Shown here one piece after another: positions 7,724 to 16,142 of a DNA stretch of 64,000 bases. A program made the translations under genes and the position numbers. The stretch is taken from the NCBI RefSeq assembly GCF_042666615.1, contig NZ_JBHTDD010000005.1:1-64000 (forward strand). The letters are read 5' to 3'. The notes beneath the pieces were generated by a model. It was not told where the DNA came from and ran no database searches. It was given only the letters and a program-made list of their open reading frames with translations. The stretch's first letter is position 1. Each line of letters starts with the position of its first letter. Origin of the DNA: KBS50 sp042666615 (GTDB lineage: Bacteria; Actinomycetota; Actinomycetes; Mycobacteriales; Micromonosporaceae).

Positions 7724-9214
7724 ATGAGCGGCCCGAGCGGACCGGCGGCGGCGCCCGCGTCAACGGGTGAGCTGCCCCGCGTACGCGAGACCAAGGTGCG
7801 GCGCAACGCCGAACTCGGGCTCCTCGCGTTCGCGATGGCGCTGGTGGTGATCTTTTCCGGCACCGTCGAGCTGACCGTCCTCGGCACTCTGCGGCCGGAC
7901 TTCTGGGTGCAGATCGCCGTGGTTGGTGGGTTCTTCTTCGCGCTGCACATGGTGGTCCGGTTCCTCGCGCCGTACGCCGATCCGGTCCTGCTTCCGGCGG
8001 TGGCCCTGCTCAACGGCCTGGGTGTCAGCTTCCTGCGGCGGATCGACATGGACCGGGCAGAGGCCGCCGAGCGGGCCGAGTTGCCGATCTTCTCGGGCTT
8101 CGGCGGCCGTCAGCTCGCCTGGACGCTTATCGCCCTGGTGCTGGCCGCCGCCCTGTTGATCTTCATCCGGGACCACCGGGTGGTCTCCCGGTACGCCTAC
8201 ACCCTCGGCCTCGCCGGCATCATCCTGGTCATGATCCCGGCGGTACTGCCGGCGAAGTACTCCGAGGTGTACGGCGCGAAGCTGTGGATCAAGGTGGGCT
8301 CGTTCTCCATCCAGCCGGGTGAGTTCGCCAAGCTCGCCCTGCTCGTCTTCTTCGCCTATTACCTGGTCCGCAAGCGCGAGGTGCTGTCCCTGGCCAGCCG
8401 GCGCGTCCTCGGCATCGACTTCCCCCGCGGCCGGGACCTCGGCCCGGTGGTCGCGGTCTGGTTGTTCAGCGTGCTGGTGCTGGTCTTCGAGAAGGACCTG
8501 GGCACCTCGCTGCTCTACTTCGGCATGTTCGTGGTGACCCTCTACATCGCCACCGAGCGGTCCAGTTGGCTGATCATCGGTCTGCTGCTGTTCTTCGGCG
8601 GGGCCTACCTCGCGTACCTCCTCGGCAGCACGGTCGGCGGACCGTTCGCGAACTTCTACCTCCGCGCCGAGATCTGGCTGGACCCGTTCAACGACCCGTA
8701 CGAGGACGGCTTCCAACTTGTCCAGGGGCTGCTGGCGCTGGGCACCGGGGGCCTGTTCGGCACCGGCCCCGGCGGCGGCCAGCCGGACAAGATCCCCGAG
8801 GTGCAGAACGACTTTATCTTCGCCGGGCTCGGCGAGGAGATCGGCCTGTTCGGACTGGTCGCGCTCCTGCTGATCTACCTGTTGATCGTCGAGCGCGGGC
8901 TGCGGGCCGCGCTGGCGGTGCGGGACTCGTTCGGCAAACTGCTCGCCGGTGGCCTGGCGTTCACCCTCGGCCTCCAGGTATTCGTGATCGTCGGCGGGAT
9001 CAGCAAGCTCATCCCACTCACCGGGCAGACCACGCCGTTCCTGTCCGCCGGCGGTTCCTCGTTGATGGCGAACTGGATGCTGGTGGCGATGCTGCTGCGG
9101 ATCTCCGACGCGGCCAACCGGCCGGTGACCGCCACGCCGGTGGCCCGGACCAGCGGGGGCAGCCCGGTGCCCGCCAAGTTGCACGGTGCCGAGACGGAGG
9201 TGATCCGCCCGTGA
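7724..9214 (+). CDS. rodA: RodA/FtsW-family peptidoglycan glycosyltransferase
   Basis: A SEDS-family polymerase that extends glycan strands from lipid II, working with the class B PBP encoded next to it. The 496-residue polytopic protein has about 10-12 membrane helices beginning near residue 30. It shows the conserved family features: YGAKLWI, SIQPGEFAKL, the large loop with NDPYEDGFQLVQG, and NDFIFAGLGEEIGLFG followed by GQTTPFLSAGGSS near the C-terminus. A hydrophilic N-terminus of about 25 residues precedes the first helix. The ATG at 7724 follows an AGGGA site. The gene is 31 bp behind pstP and overlaps pbpA as GTGA. Its position between pstP and pbpA identifies it as the RodA-type copy rather than the divisome FtsW. 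Confidence 0.95.
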   Translation: MSGPSGPAAAPASTGELPRVRETKVRRNAELGLLAFAMALVVIFSGTVELTVLGTLRPDFWVQIAVVGGFFFALHMVVRFLAPYADPVLLPAVALLNGLGVSFLRRIDMDRAEAAERAELPIFSGFGGRQLAWTLIALVLAAALLIFIRDHRVVSRYAYTLGLAGIILVMIPAVLPAKYSEVYGAKLWIKVGSFSIQPGEFAKLALLVFFAYYLVRKREVLSLASRRVLGIDFPRGRDLGPVVAVWLFSVLVLVFEKDLGTSLLYFGMFVVTLYIATERSSWLIIGLLLFFGGAYLAYLLGSTVGGPFANFYLRAEIWLDPFNDPYEDGFQLVQGLLALGTGGLFGTGPGGGQPDKIPEVQNDFIFAGLGEEIGLFGLVALLLIYLLIVERGLRAALAVRDSFGKLLAGGLAFTLGLQVFVIVGGISKLIPLTGQTTPFLSAGGSSLMANWMLVAMLLRISDAANRPVTATPVARTSGGSPVPAKLHGAETEVIRP

Positions 9215-10713
9215 ACGCCCCCCTGCGGCGAGTCGGCGTGGTGGTGCTCGTCCTGTTCGGCCTGCTCTTCGCCAACCTCAACTGGGTGCAGGCATACAAG
9301 GCCGAGGAATACAGCACCAGCCCGTACAACGGCCGCGTCCAGGTGGACGAGTACAACCGCCAGCGCGGCAACATCGAGGCCGGCGGCACCGCGTACGCCA
9401 CCAGCAAGGCGACCGACGGCGACCTGAAATACCTGCGCACCTACCCGGCGGGGCCGCTCTACGCCCACGTGCTCGGCTACAAGCCGGTCAACGGCGAGGC
9501 CGTCGGCATTGAGCAGAGCGAGAACAAGTTCCTCGCCGGCACCAGCGACCAGCTGTTCGCCGACCGGGTCCGGGACGTCTTCACCGGCGACAGCACCGGT
9601 GGCGGCAACGTGCTGCTGTCCATCTCCAAGCGCGCCCAGGACGCCGCCGCCAAGCAGCTCGCGAACAACCGGGTCGACGCGACGAAGGGCGCGGCGATCG
9701 CGATCGACCCGCGCACCGGTGCCGTGCAGGCGCTGGTCTCCATGCCCAGCTTCGACCCGAACCCGCTGGTCAGTCACAACTCCAAGCAGGCCGAGGCGGC
9801 GTTCGACGAGCTGGAGGCCGACCCGAACCGGCCGCTGGCCAACCGGGCGTTGTCCGAGGTCCTGCCGCCCGGATCGACCTTCAAGGTGATCGACACGGCG
9901 GTCGCCCTGGAAAACGGCTACACCAAGCAGACCCGGATCCCGGCCGGGTCGTCGTGGACGCCGCCGACCTCGGGCAGGCCGATCAAGAACGCCACGCCGT
10001 CCATCTGCCCGGAGTCGGAGGTCACCCTCATCGAGGCGGTCACCGATTCGTGCAATACCGGGTTCGCCCAACTTGGCGTGGAGCTCGGCGCCGACAAGAT
10101 CAAGCAGAAGGCGCAGGCGTTCGGGTTCGAGCAGGAGGATCTGACGGTCGGCCGGCTGGACAACGGCGGCATCCCGGTCGCGGCCAGCCGGACCGGGACC
10201 ATGCAGAACCCGGACGGCAGCACGGACCCGGCGGCGCTGGCCCAGTCGTCGATCGGGCAGAACAACGTGCGGATGACCCCACTGCAGGGTGCGTTGATCG
10301 CGGCGACGGTGGCGAACGGCGGCACCCAGATGCGGCCGTACGTGGTGGAGAAGCTGATCGGGCCGGACCGCACGACCACCCACTACACGGCCGATCCCAA
10401 GCAGCTGCGCCAGCCGATCAGCGGGCAGGTCGCCACCGACCTGCGGGACATGATGATCAGCGTGGTGGAGAACGGTTCCGGACGGAACGCTCGCATCTCC
10501 GGCTTCACGGTCGGCGGCAAGACCGGCACCGCCGAGCAGGGCGAGGGTCGGCCGGAACACGGCTGGTTCATCGGATTCCTGATGAAGGACGGCCAGCCGA
10601 TCTCGGCCGTCTGCGTGGTGCTGGAGTCGGCCGGCAGCGGCGGCAGTGGCGAGGCTGCCCGGATCACCGGCCAGATCATGCGCGCCGTCATCCAGGACAA
10701 GGGGATCAAGTGA
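9211..10713 (+). CDS. pbpA: PbpA, class B penicillin-binding protein (transpeptidase)
   Basis: Cross-links peptidoglycan stem peptides outside the membrane and partners RodA. The 500-residue protein has one N-terminal anchor helix (about 7-25), a dimerisation/pedestal region (about 30-150) and a transpeptidase domain (about 158-495). The active-site motifs are complete: S222-T-F-K225, S280-C-N282 and K437-T-G439. The start is the GTG at 9211, whose GTGA overlaps the rodA stop and which places the membrane anchor at the N-terminus. It ends in another GTGA overlap with the kinase gene. Length and order match actinobacterial PbpA. Confidence 0.96.
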   Translation: MNAPLRRVGVVVLVLFGLLFANLNWVQAYKAEEYSTSPYNGRVQVDEYNRQRGNIEAGGTAYATSKATDGDLKYLRTYPAGPLYAHVLGYKPVNGEAVGIEQSENKFLAGTSDQLFADRVRDVFTGDSTGGGNVLLSISKRAQDAAAKQLANNRVDATKGAAIAIDPRTGAVQALVSMPSFDPNPLVSHNSKQAEAAFDELEADPNRPLANRALSEVLPPGSTFKVIDTAVALENGYTKQTRIPAGSSWTPPTSGRPIKNATPSICPESEVTLIEAVTDSCNTGFAQLGVELGADKIKQKAQAFGFEQEDLTVGRLDNGGIPVAASRTGTMQNPDGSTDPAALAQSSIGQNNVRMTPLQGALIAATVANGGTQMRPYVVEKLIGPDRTTTHYTADPKQLRQPISGQVATDLRDMMISVVENGSGRNARISGFTVGGKTGTAEQGEGRPEHGWFIGFLMKDGQPISAVCVVLESAGSGGSGEAARITGQIMRAVIQDKGIK

Positions 10714-12335
10714 CCCTGAGCCCCGGCATGCAACTCGGCAACCGCTACCGCGTGGAGGAGCGGATCGCCGGGGGCGGCATGGGCGACGTGTGGCGCGGCA
10801 CCGACGAGGTGCTGGGCCGCACGGTGGCGGTGAAGGTGCTGTTGCCGGCGTTGCTTGACGAGCCCGGCTTCGCCGAGCGGTTCCGCGGCGAGGCGCGCAC
10901 GATGGCGACGATCAACCACCCCGGGGTCGTCGACGTGTACGACTACGGCAACGATTCGCAGATCGCGTTCCTGGTGATGGAGTACGTCGAGGGGGACGCC
11001 CTGTCGCGGACCCTGAGCCGGGTCGGTCGGCTCACCCCGGCGCGTACCATGGCGCTTGTGGCGCAGGCCGCCGACGCCCTCCAGGCGGCGCACGACAAGG
11101 GGATCGTGCACCGGGACCTGAAGCCCGGCAACCTGCTGGTCCGGCCCAACGGCACGCTGGTGCTCATCGATTTCGGCATCGCCCGCTCCGACCTGGTGGG
11201 CCAACTCACCGCCGCTGGCGCGGTGCTCGGCACCGCCTCGTACATCTCACCCGAGCAGGCCACCGGCGGCGTGGCGGCGCCCACGTCCGACGTGTACGCC
11301 CTCGGCGTGGTCGCTTACCAGTGCCTCTCCGGGCGTCGCCCGTTCGAGGGCGACAACCCGCTCGAAATCGCCATGAAGCACGTCCGGGACGCTCCGCGCC
11401 CGCTTCCGGCGGACTGCCCCGGGTCGGTGCGGGGCATCGTGGAACGGGCGATGGCCAAGGACCCGGCCGCCCGGTGGCCGACCGCCGCCGCCTTGGCCGC
11501 GGTGGCCCGTCAGGCGGCCGGCGAGCTGTCCGGGAAGCAGCCGCCCCGGTCGACGGCCGGTTCCGCCGCGGTCGCCGGGCGGGCATATCCGGCCGCCGCT
11601 CCCGGCTCCCCGGTCGCCCCGGGCTCCCCGGTCGCGTCGTCGGGTCGGGCGTACCCCGGCGCCGCCCCGGGCTCCCCGGTGGCGACCGGTCGGGCCTACC
11701 CTGCTGGATCGCCGGGGGCGGCCCCGAACCGGCCTGCCACCGCGCCGGGCTCACCGGTCGGCACATCCGCTCCGGCTCCGCCCCGGATCACCGGCACCGC
11801 GACACCCCGATCGGGCGGTGCCGCGCCCCGCACCGGCACCCCGCCGCGAACCGGTACTCCGGCGGGTCCGCCGCGTACCGGCACTCCGGCGGGTCCGCCG
11901 CGTACCGGCACTCCGGCCGGTCCGCCGCCTGGCTCGGCCAACCGGGGGCCGGTTGCGTCGCCGCCCGCCGGCGGCGTCAACAAGCACCCCAGTCGGGGGG
12001 CGGCGGCCGTGCCGCGCGCCACGCCGAACGCCGCTCACCAGGCTCCCCGGCCAGCCGGAATGGCCAGGCCGGTGCCTCCGCAGCCCGCCGCGACAACCGG
12101 CAACCGCTCGTTCTGGGTGGTACTCGCTATCGTGGTGAGCCTGTTGGTATTGCTCTGCTGGGGTCTTTCGAGCCTCCGCGACGGAACCTCCGCCGGGCCA
12201 CGGCCGACTCCGGTGCCGGTAGCGGTGGGGTCCGACGGTGGATACGACGACCTCCACCGCACGCCGTACCGTCAGGTGGAGCGGACGCTGCCGGCCGGCG
12301 GTGACCAGATGAGTGAAGGACGACTGACGAGATGA
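10710..12335 (+). CDS. pknA: PknA-like membrane Ser/Thr protein kinase
   Basis: A 541-residue Hanks-type kinase. The kinase domain (about 11-270) has the glycine loop IAGGGMGDV, catalytic Lys42, HRDLKPGN with Asp136, DFG with Asp154, and an SPEQ motif. A Pro/Ala/Ser/Thr-rich linker of about 180 residues follows, built from AAPGSPVA-like and PPRTGTPAG repeats. A single membrane helix lies at about 464-485, and a short extracytoplasmic tail of about 55 residues has no PASTA domain. In mycobacteria PknA phosphorylates division and wall proteins. The GTG at 10710 overlaps the pbpA stop (GTGA) and the gene overlaps pknB (ATGA). The repeat-rich linker is longer than in mycobacterial PknA. Confidence 0.93.
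   Translation: MTLSPGMQLGNRYRVEERIAGGGMGDVWRGTDEVLGRTVAVKVLLPALLDEPGFAERFRGEARTMATINHPGVVDVYDYGNDSQIAFLVMEYVEGDALSRTLSRVGRLTPARTMALVAQAADALQAAHDKGIVHRDLKPGNLLVRPNGTLVLIDFGIARSDLVGQLTAAGAVLGTASYISPEQATGGVAAPTSDVYALGVVAYQCLSGRRPFEGDNPLEIAMKHVRDAPRPLPADCPGSVRGIVERAMAKDPAARWPTAAALAAVARQAAGELSGKQPPRSTAGSAAVAGRAYPAAAPGSPVAPGSPVASSGRAYPGAAPGSPVATGRAYPAGSPGAAPNRPATAPGSPVGTSAPAPPRITGTATPRSGGAAPRTGTPPRTGTPAGPPRTGTPAGPPRTGTPAGPPPGSANRGPVASPPAGGVNKHPSRGAAAVPRATPNAAHQAPRPAGMARPVPPQPAATTGNRSFWVVLAIVVSLLVLLCWGLSSLRDGTSAGPRPTPVPVAVGSDGGYDDLHRTPYRQVERTLPAGGDQMSEGRLTR
11847..11927 (+). repeat. 27-bp tandem repeat coding for the PknA linker
   Basis: Three near-identical 27-bp units (11847-11873, 11874-11900, 11901-11927) encode the nine-residue repeat RTGTPAGPP. 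They lie in the intracellular disordered linker of the kinase, and copy number is likely to vary between strains. Confidence 0.85.
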
Positions 12336-14122
12336 CTGCCCAGGCCCGCCTACTGGGTGGCAGGTACCAGGTCGGCGATCTGCTGGGGTACGGCGGCATG
12401 GCCGAGGTACACCGCGGCCGCGACCTGCGGCTCGGCCGTGACGTGGCGATCAAGATGCTACGTACCGACCTGGCCCGCGACGCCACCTTCCAGATGCGGT
12501 TCCGCCGGGAAGCGCAGAACGCCGCCTCGCTCAACCACCCAGCGATCGTCGCGGTCTACGACACCGGCGAGGAGATCGCGCCCACCGGCGAGACGCTGCC
12601 GTTCATCGTGATGGAGTTCGTGAACGGGCGGACCCTCAAGGAGGTGCTCGCCGCCGAGGGTCGGCTTATGCCGCGTCGGGCGATGGAGATCACCGCCGAC
12701 ATGTGCGCCGCGCTGGAGTTCAGCCACCGGCACGGGATCATCCACCGGGACATCAAGCCGGGTAACGTGATGCTCACGCTCAACGGCCAGGTCAAGGTGA
12801 TGGACTTCGGCATCGCCCGGGCCCTGGCCAGCGGCGCCACGACGATGACCCAGACCAGCGCCGTGATCGGCACCGCCCAGTACCTCTCGCCCGAGCAGGC
12901 CAGGGGCGAGTCGGTGGACGCCCGATCCGACGTGTACGCCGCCGGGTGTGTGCTGTTCGAGCTGCTCTGCGGGCACCCGCCGTTCGTCGGCGACAGCCCG
13001 GTCAGCGTCGCGTACCAGCACGTGCGGGAGGATCCGCCGTCGCCGAGCCAGATCAACCCGGACGTGACCCCGCCGATCGACGCGATCGTGCTCAAGGCGC
13101 TGTCCAAGAACCCGCTGAACCGCTACCAGAGCGCCGGCGAGATGCGGGCCGACCTGCTGCGGGCCGCCGCCGGCCGGCCGGTGATGGCGACTCCGGTGAT
13201 GCGCGAGTCGGAGACGATGGCGATGGCCGCGGCGCAGACCGCGGTCCACCAGCAGGGCACCGCCAGCCAGCCGCGCACCGCGCCGGTCCGGGCCGGCGAG
13301 GCGCGGCGGCGCCGGGCCTCGGCCTGGTTGATGGCCGCGCTCAGCGCCCTCGGCGTGCTGGCGGTGGTGGTGCTCGTGGTCGCCCTGCAGGTCACCAACG
13401 AGGACCGCAAGCGGGTGACCGTGCCGAGTGTGCTGAACCTGACCCAGGAGCAGGCGGAGAACGAGCTGGCCCGGAACAATCTGACGTTCGGGTATGGCCC
13501 GCAGATCAAGAACCCCACCTGCAAGCAGGGCACGGTGGCCGACCAGAACCCGAAGGGCAACACCACCACGGCCCGGGAATCGGAGGTCACCCTCCAGCTC
13601 TGCGCCGGCCCGGCCGACGTCCCGATCCCGACCGGGCTGATCGGCGGACAGTACGACTTCGTGGAGGGGCAACTCAAGGGCCTCGGCCTGGTAGTGGTCA
13701 GGAAGGACGTCAACAGCGCTGAGCCGGAGGACGAGGTGCTCGGGCTGAACCCGAAGGAAGGCAGCACGGTCCCGCCCGGCACCAAGGTGACGGTGGAGGT
13801 GTCCAACAACAGCCAGCGGGAGATCCCCAACGTGGTCGGCAAGGACCAGGCGACCGCCGAGGCCGAGCTGCGGGCCGCTGGCTTCACGAAGATCAGTGTG
13901 AAGCGAGGCCAGGCCGACGCGGACAATGCCGGCAAGGTGATTGACCAGAGCCCGAACGCTGGCCAGAAGCGCTCCACCGGCACTACGATCACCATCACCG
14001 TGGCGCAGGAGCCGGAGCCGGAACCGTCCGACTCGGCCTCGCCGAGCGTCACCCCGTCGACCCCGCCGCCCGGTGGGGGCGGCGGAGGTGGCAGACCCAC
14101 CTCCCCGCCACCGCCGGATTAG
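12332..14122 (+). CDS. pknB: PknB, PASTA-domain Ser/Thr protein kinase
   Basis: The essential actinobacterial kinase that senses muropeptides or lipid II and controls wall synthesis. The 596-residue protein has a cytoplasmic kinase domain (about 11-275) with Lys41, HRDIKPGN (Asp140), DFG (Asp158) and an activation loop TMTQTSAVIGT carrying threonines in the positions of the known autophosphorylation sites. A membrane helix lies at about 331-351 (LMAALSALGVLAVVVLVVALQ). Outside are three PASTA repeats (roughly 360-430, 431-495, 496-560) and a Pro/Ser/Gly-rich tail. Mycobacterial PknB has four PASTA repeats, so this version has one fewer. Its ATG overlaps the pknA stop. It is the last gene of the operon; the next gene is convergent. 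Confidence 0.96.
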   Translation: MTAQARLLGGRYQVGDLLGYGGMAEVHRGRDLRLGRDVAIKMLRTDLARDATFQMRFRREAQNAASLNHPAIVAVYDTGEEIAPTGETLPFIVMEFVNGRTLKEVLAAEGRLMPRRAMEITADMCAALEFSHRHGIIHRDIKPGNVMLTLNGQVKVMDFGIARALASGATTMTQTSAVIGTAQYLSPEQARGESVDARSDVYAAGCVLFELLCGHPPFVGDSPVSVAYQHVREDPPSPSQINPDVTPPIDAIVLKALSKNPLNRYQSAGEMRADLLRAAAGRPVMATPVMRESETMAMAAAQTAVHQQGTASQPRTAPVRAGEARRRRASAWLMAALSALGVLAVVVLVVALQVTNEDRKRVTVPSVLNLTQEQAENELARNNLTFGYGPQIKNPTCKQGTVADQNPKGNTTTARESEVTLQLCAGPADVPIPTGLIGGQYDFVEGQLKGLGLVVVRKDVNSAEPEDEVLGLNPKEGSTVPPGTKVTVEVSNNSQREIPNVVGKDQATAEAELRAAGFTKISVKRGQADADNAGKVIDQSPNAGQKRSTGTTITITVAQEPEPEPSDSASPSVTPSTPPPGGGGGGGRPTSPPPPD

Positions 14123-14178
14123 CGTCACCGCCGACATCCTGGACTGGGTCGCGTCGGTGTTGCCTGTCCAGACGACCG

Positions 14179-14946
14179 CTACCAGGGCACCGGGCCCTCC
14201 TCGCCGAAGAACCCGCCGGTCGGTCCGTCCGCACCGAGCGTCGCCAGGCGCACCACGACCGCGGCGCCCTGTGCCGGCGTCAGGAACCCGGTGTGGTTGT
14301 TGCTGTCCGTGGCGCAGAAGCCGGGCGCGGCGGCATTGACGAGGATGCCGTCCTTGCGCAGTTCATTGGCGTACTGCACGGTCAGCGCACTCAGCGCGGT
14401 CTTGGACGGCGAGTACGCCGCCGACGGCACCAGCGACGCGAAGGGGCCCTCCGGGTCGCTGGTGAGGGTCAGCGACGCGGCATGGCTGCTGACGTTCACC
14501 ACCCGCGGCGCGGGCGAGCGTCGCAGCAGCGGCAGCACCGCATTTGTCACCTGGATCACCCCGAAGACGTTTGTCGCGAACACCGCACGCACCATGTCGA
14601 GGTCGACCGAGCTGGGCACCTGGTCATGAGCGTCGGCGGGCGAAACCCGCCCGGAGCCGGTGATGCCGGCGTTGTTCACCAGTACGTCGAGGCGACCGAA
14701 GCGCGCCTCGATCCACCTCGCGGCGTCACGGACGGTGATCGGGTCAACGACATCCACGGTGACCGCGTGCGCGTCACGGCCCGCCGTGCGCACCGCCGCG
14801 GCCGCCTCCTCGCCGTGCCGCGGGTTTCTGGAACCAATCAGGACCGTCATGCCCAGCGCGGCAAGTTGCTCAGCCGTCGCGCGGCCTATCCCCTTGTTCG
14901 CCCCGGTTACCAGCGCGATCTTCCGTTGTGGGGTGGGCTCGTTCAC
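14179..14946 (-). CDS. SDR-family oxidoreductase
   Basis: A classical short-chain dehydrogenase of 255 residues, expected to reduce or oxidise a carbonyl or alcohol with NADP(H). It has TGANKGIG (14-21), SRNPR after the second strand (favouring NADP), NNAG (91-94), catalytic Ser154 in NVSSHAAS, and YSPSK with Tyr178 and Lys182. The N-terminus and the NTDPV-like loop features are similar to carbonyl reductase-type SDRs. It stands alone, convergent with pknB, and has no regulator next to it. The substrate is unknown. It is not part of the neighbouring cell-wall cluster and interrupts the pknB to amidotransferase spacing common in relatives. Confidence 0.88.
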   Translation of the reverse strand: MNEPTPQRKIALVTGANKGIGRATAEQLAALGMTVLIGSRNPRHGEEAAAAVRTAGRDAHAVTVDVVDPITVRDAARWIEARFGRLDVLVNNAGITGSGRVSPADAHDQVPSSVDLDMVRAVFATNVFGVIQVTNAVLPLLRRSPAPRVVNVSSHAASLTLTSDPEGPFASLVPSAAYSPSKTALSALTVQYANELRKDGILVNAAAPGFCATDSNNHTGFLTPAQGAAVVVRLATLGADGPTGGFFGEEGPVPW

Positions 14947-15168
14947 TACCGTCTCCTGATCTCAGGACTACCTGCCGCCCGGATGCGGTGCGGCGTCTGA
15001 CGACGTGGAGATGGCGACAGCTTGAGCCGTGTGACGGTTCGGGTGACGTGATTGCGGCCACTGAGCGTGGACGTCAGGAGAGCGGGAGGTCAGCGTCTCG
15101 TGGCTGCGGACGGGCGACCATGCCGTACGTGGCAGGCCGGGTTTCGCCGGTTGGTCCTCGACGCGGGT

Positions 15169-15822
15169 TCAGGGTGTGGCGGCGAAGGCTGACCGGCGGC
15201 GCTCGTCAACGTCGGCCGAGAGCGCCGGCGCCCGGTCCAGCGCTTCCGCGAAACCACATTCGGCCAGCCAGTTCGCCAACATCAGGTGCCCGCCCTCGGT
15301 CAGCACCGACTCCGGGTGGAACTGGACCCCCTCGATGGGAAGGGTGCGGTGGCGCATCGCCATGACGATGCCCGACCCGGTCCGGCCGGTCACCTCGATC
15401 TCGTCCGGCAACGTCTCCGGCAGCACCGTGAGCGAGTGGTAGCGGGTGGCGGTGAACGGGTCAGGCAGACCGGCAAGCACGCCGGCACCGGTGTGCCGCA
15501 CCTGAGACGTCTTGCCGTGCAGCAGTTCGGGTGCCCGGGTGACGGTGGCCCCGAACGCCGCGCCGATCGCCTGATGGCCCAGGCAGACGCCGAACAGCGG
15601 AAGACGACCGGCGTACGCCCCGATGACGTCGAGGCAGATGCCGGCGCGATCCGGCGTACCCGGACCCGGCGAGAGCAGCACTCCGGCGGGATCGAGCCGA
15701 CCCACCTCCGCGACGTCGATCTCGTCGTTGCGCCGCACATCGCAGTCGACGCCCAACTGGCCTAGGTACTGCACGAGGTTGAACACGAACGAGTCGTAAT
15801 TGTCGATCACCAGGATGCGCAC
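15169..15822 (-). CDS. Anthranilate/aminodeoxychorismate synthase glutamine amidotransferase subunit
   Basis: A class I glutamine amidotransferase of 217 residues that supplies ammonia from glutamine to a chorismate-using partner, either TrpE for anthranilate or PabB for aminodeoxychorismate. The motifs are ILVIDNYDSF at the N-terminus, SPGPGTP (51-57), catalytic Cys80 in GVCLGHQAIG, and the His169-Pro-Glu171 pair in GVQFHPES. A gene of this type next to pknB is a conserved actinobacterial arrangement (trpG in mycobacteria). The partner synthase is not in this window, so TrpG and PabA cannot be separated. The three genes 15169-18113 run on the same strand with gaps of 2-3 bases, which suggests one transcript. 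Confidence 0.92.
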   Translation of the reverse strand: MRILVIDNYDSFVFNLVQYLGQLGVDCDVRRNDEIDVAEVGRLDPAGVLLSPGPGTPDRAGICLDVIGAYAGRLPLFGVCLGHQAIGAAFGATVTRAPELLHGKTSQVRHTGAGVLAGLPDPFTATRYHSLTVLPETLPDEIEVTGRTGSGIVMAMRHRTLPIEGVQFHPESVLTEGGHLMLANWLAECGFAEALDRAPALSADVDERRRSAFAATP

Positions 15823-15825
15823 GGC

Positions 15826-16140
15826 TCACCTGCTCCGGGAGCGTGTCGGGCTGGCCGACGGGTCCGGATTGTTGGTGTGTGTGGCGTACGGGATGTCATG
15901 CTCATTGCCCGGCTGGCCCGTCTCGCCCGGTATCACCCCGCCGCCCGGCGGCCCGTCCGGCACCTCTCCGTCGACCCCCGAATCCTGGCTCACCTGTACG
16001 TCGTCGAACGGGAGCAGCGGCTCCGCCCACGGAAAGATCACGAACCAGAGCAGGGACACCGCCCCGGCGATCAACAGGACGGATCCCGCCAACTGGCCCG
16101 GCAGCCCGAACGGCAGATGGCGCCAGATCCACCGGTACAT
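15826..16140 (-). CDS. Small single-pass membrane protein next to the sortase
   Basis: A protein of 104 residues that I do not recognise by family. It opens with MYRWIWRHLPFGLPGQLAG, followed by one hydrophobic helix (about 18-38, SVLLIAGAVSLLWFVIF). The remaining 65 residues are hydrophilic and rich in Asp, Gly, Pro and Asn, probably outside the membrane. The ATG at 16140 is 2 bp after the sortase stop, and the stop is 3 bp before the amidotransferase start. The tight spacing suggests a role with the sortase or in the envelope. Small genes at this place are common in Micromonosporaceae. Confidence 0.8.
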   Translation of the reverse strand: MYRWIWRHLPFGLPGQLAGSVLLIAGAVSLLWFVIFPWAEPLLPFDDVQVSQDSGVDGEVPDGPPGGGVIPGETGQPGNEHDIPYATHTNNPDPSASPTRSRSR

Positions 16141-16142
16141 CG

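Noticed and set aside
7760..9184. A 474-residue minus-strand reading frame opposite rodA
   Set aside because: Its composition (Gln, Arg, Glu, Gly-rich, no hydrophobic core) is that of the antisense of a GC-biased gene, and the plus strand encodes a full RodA.
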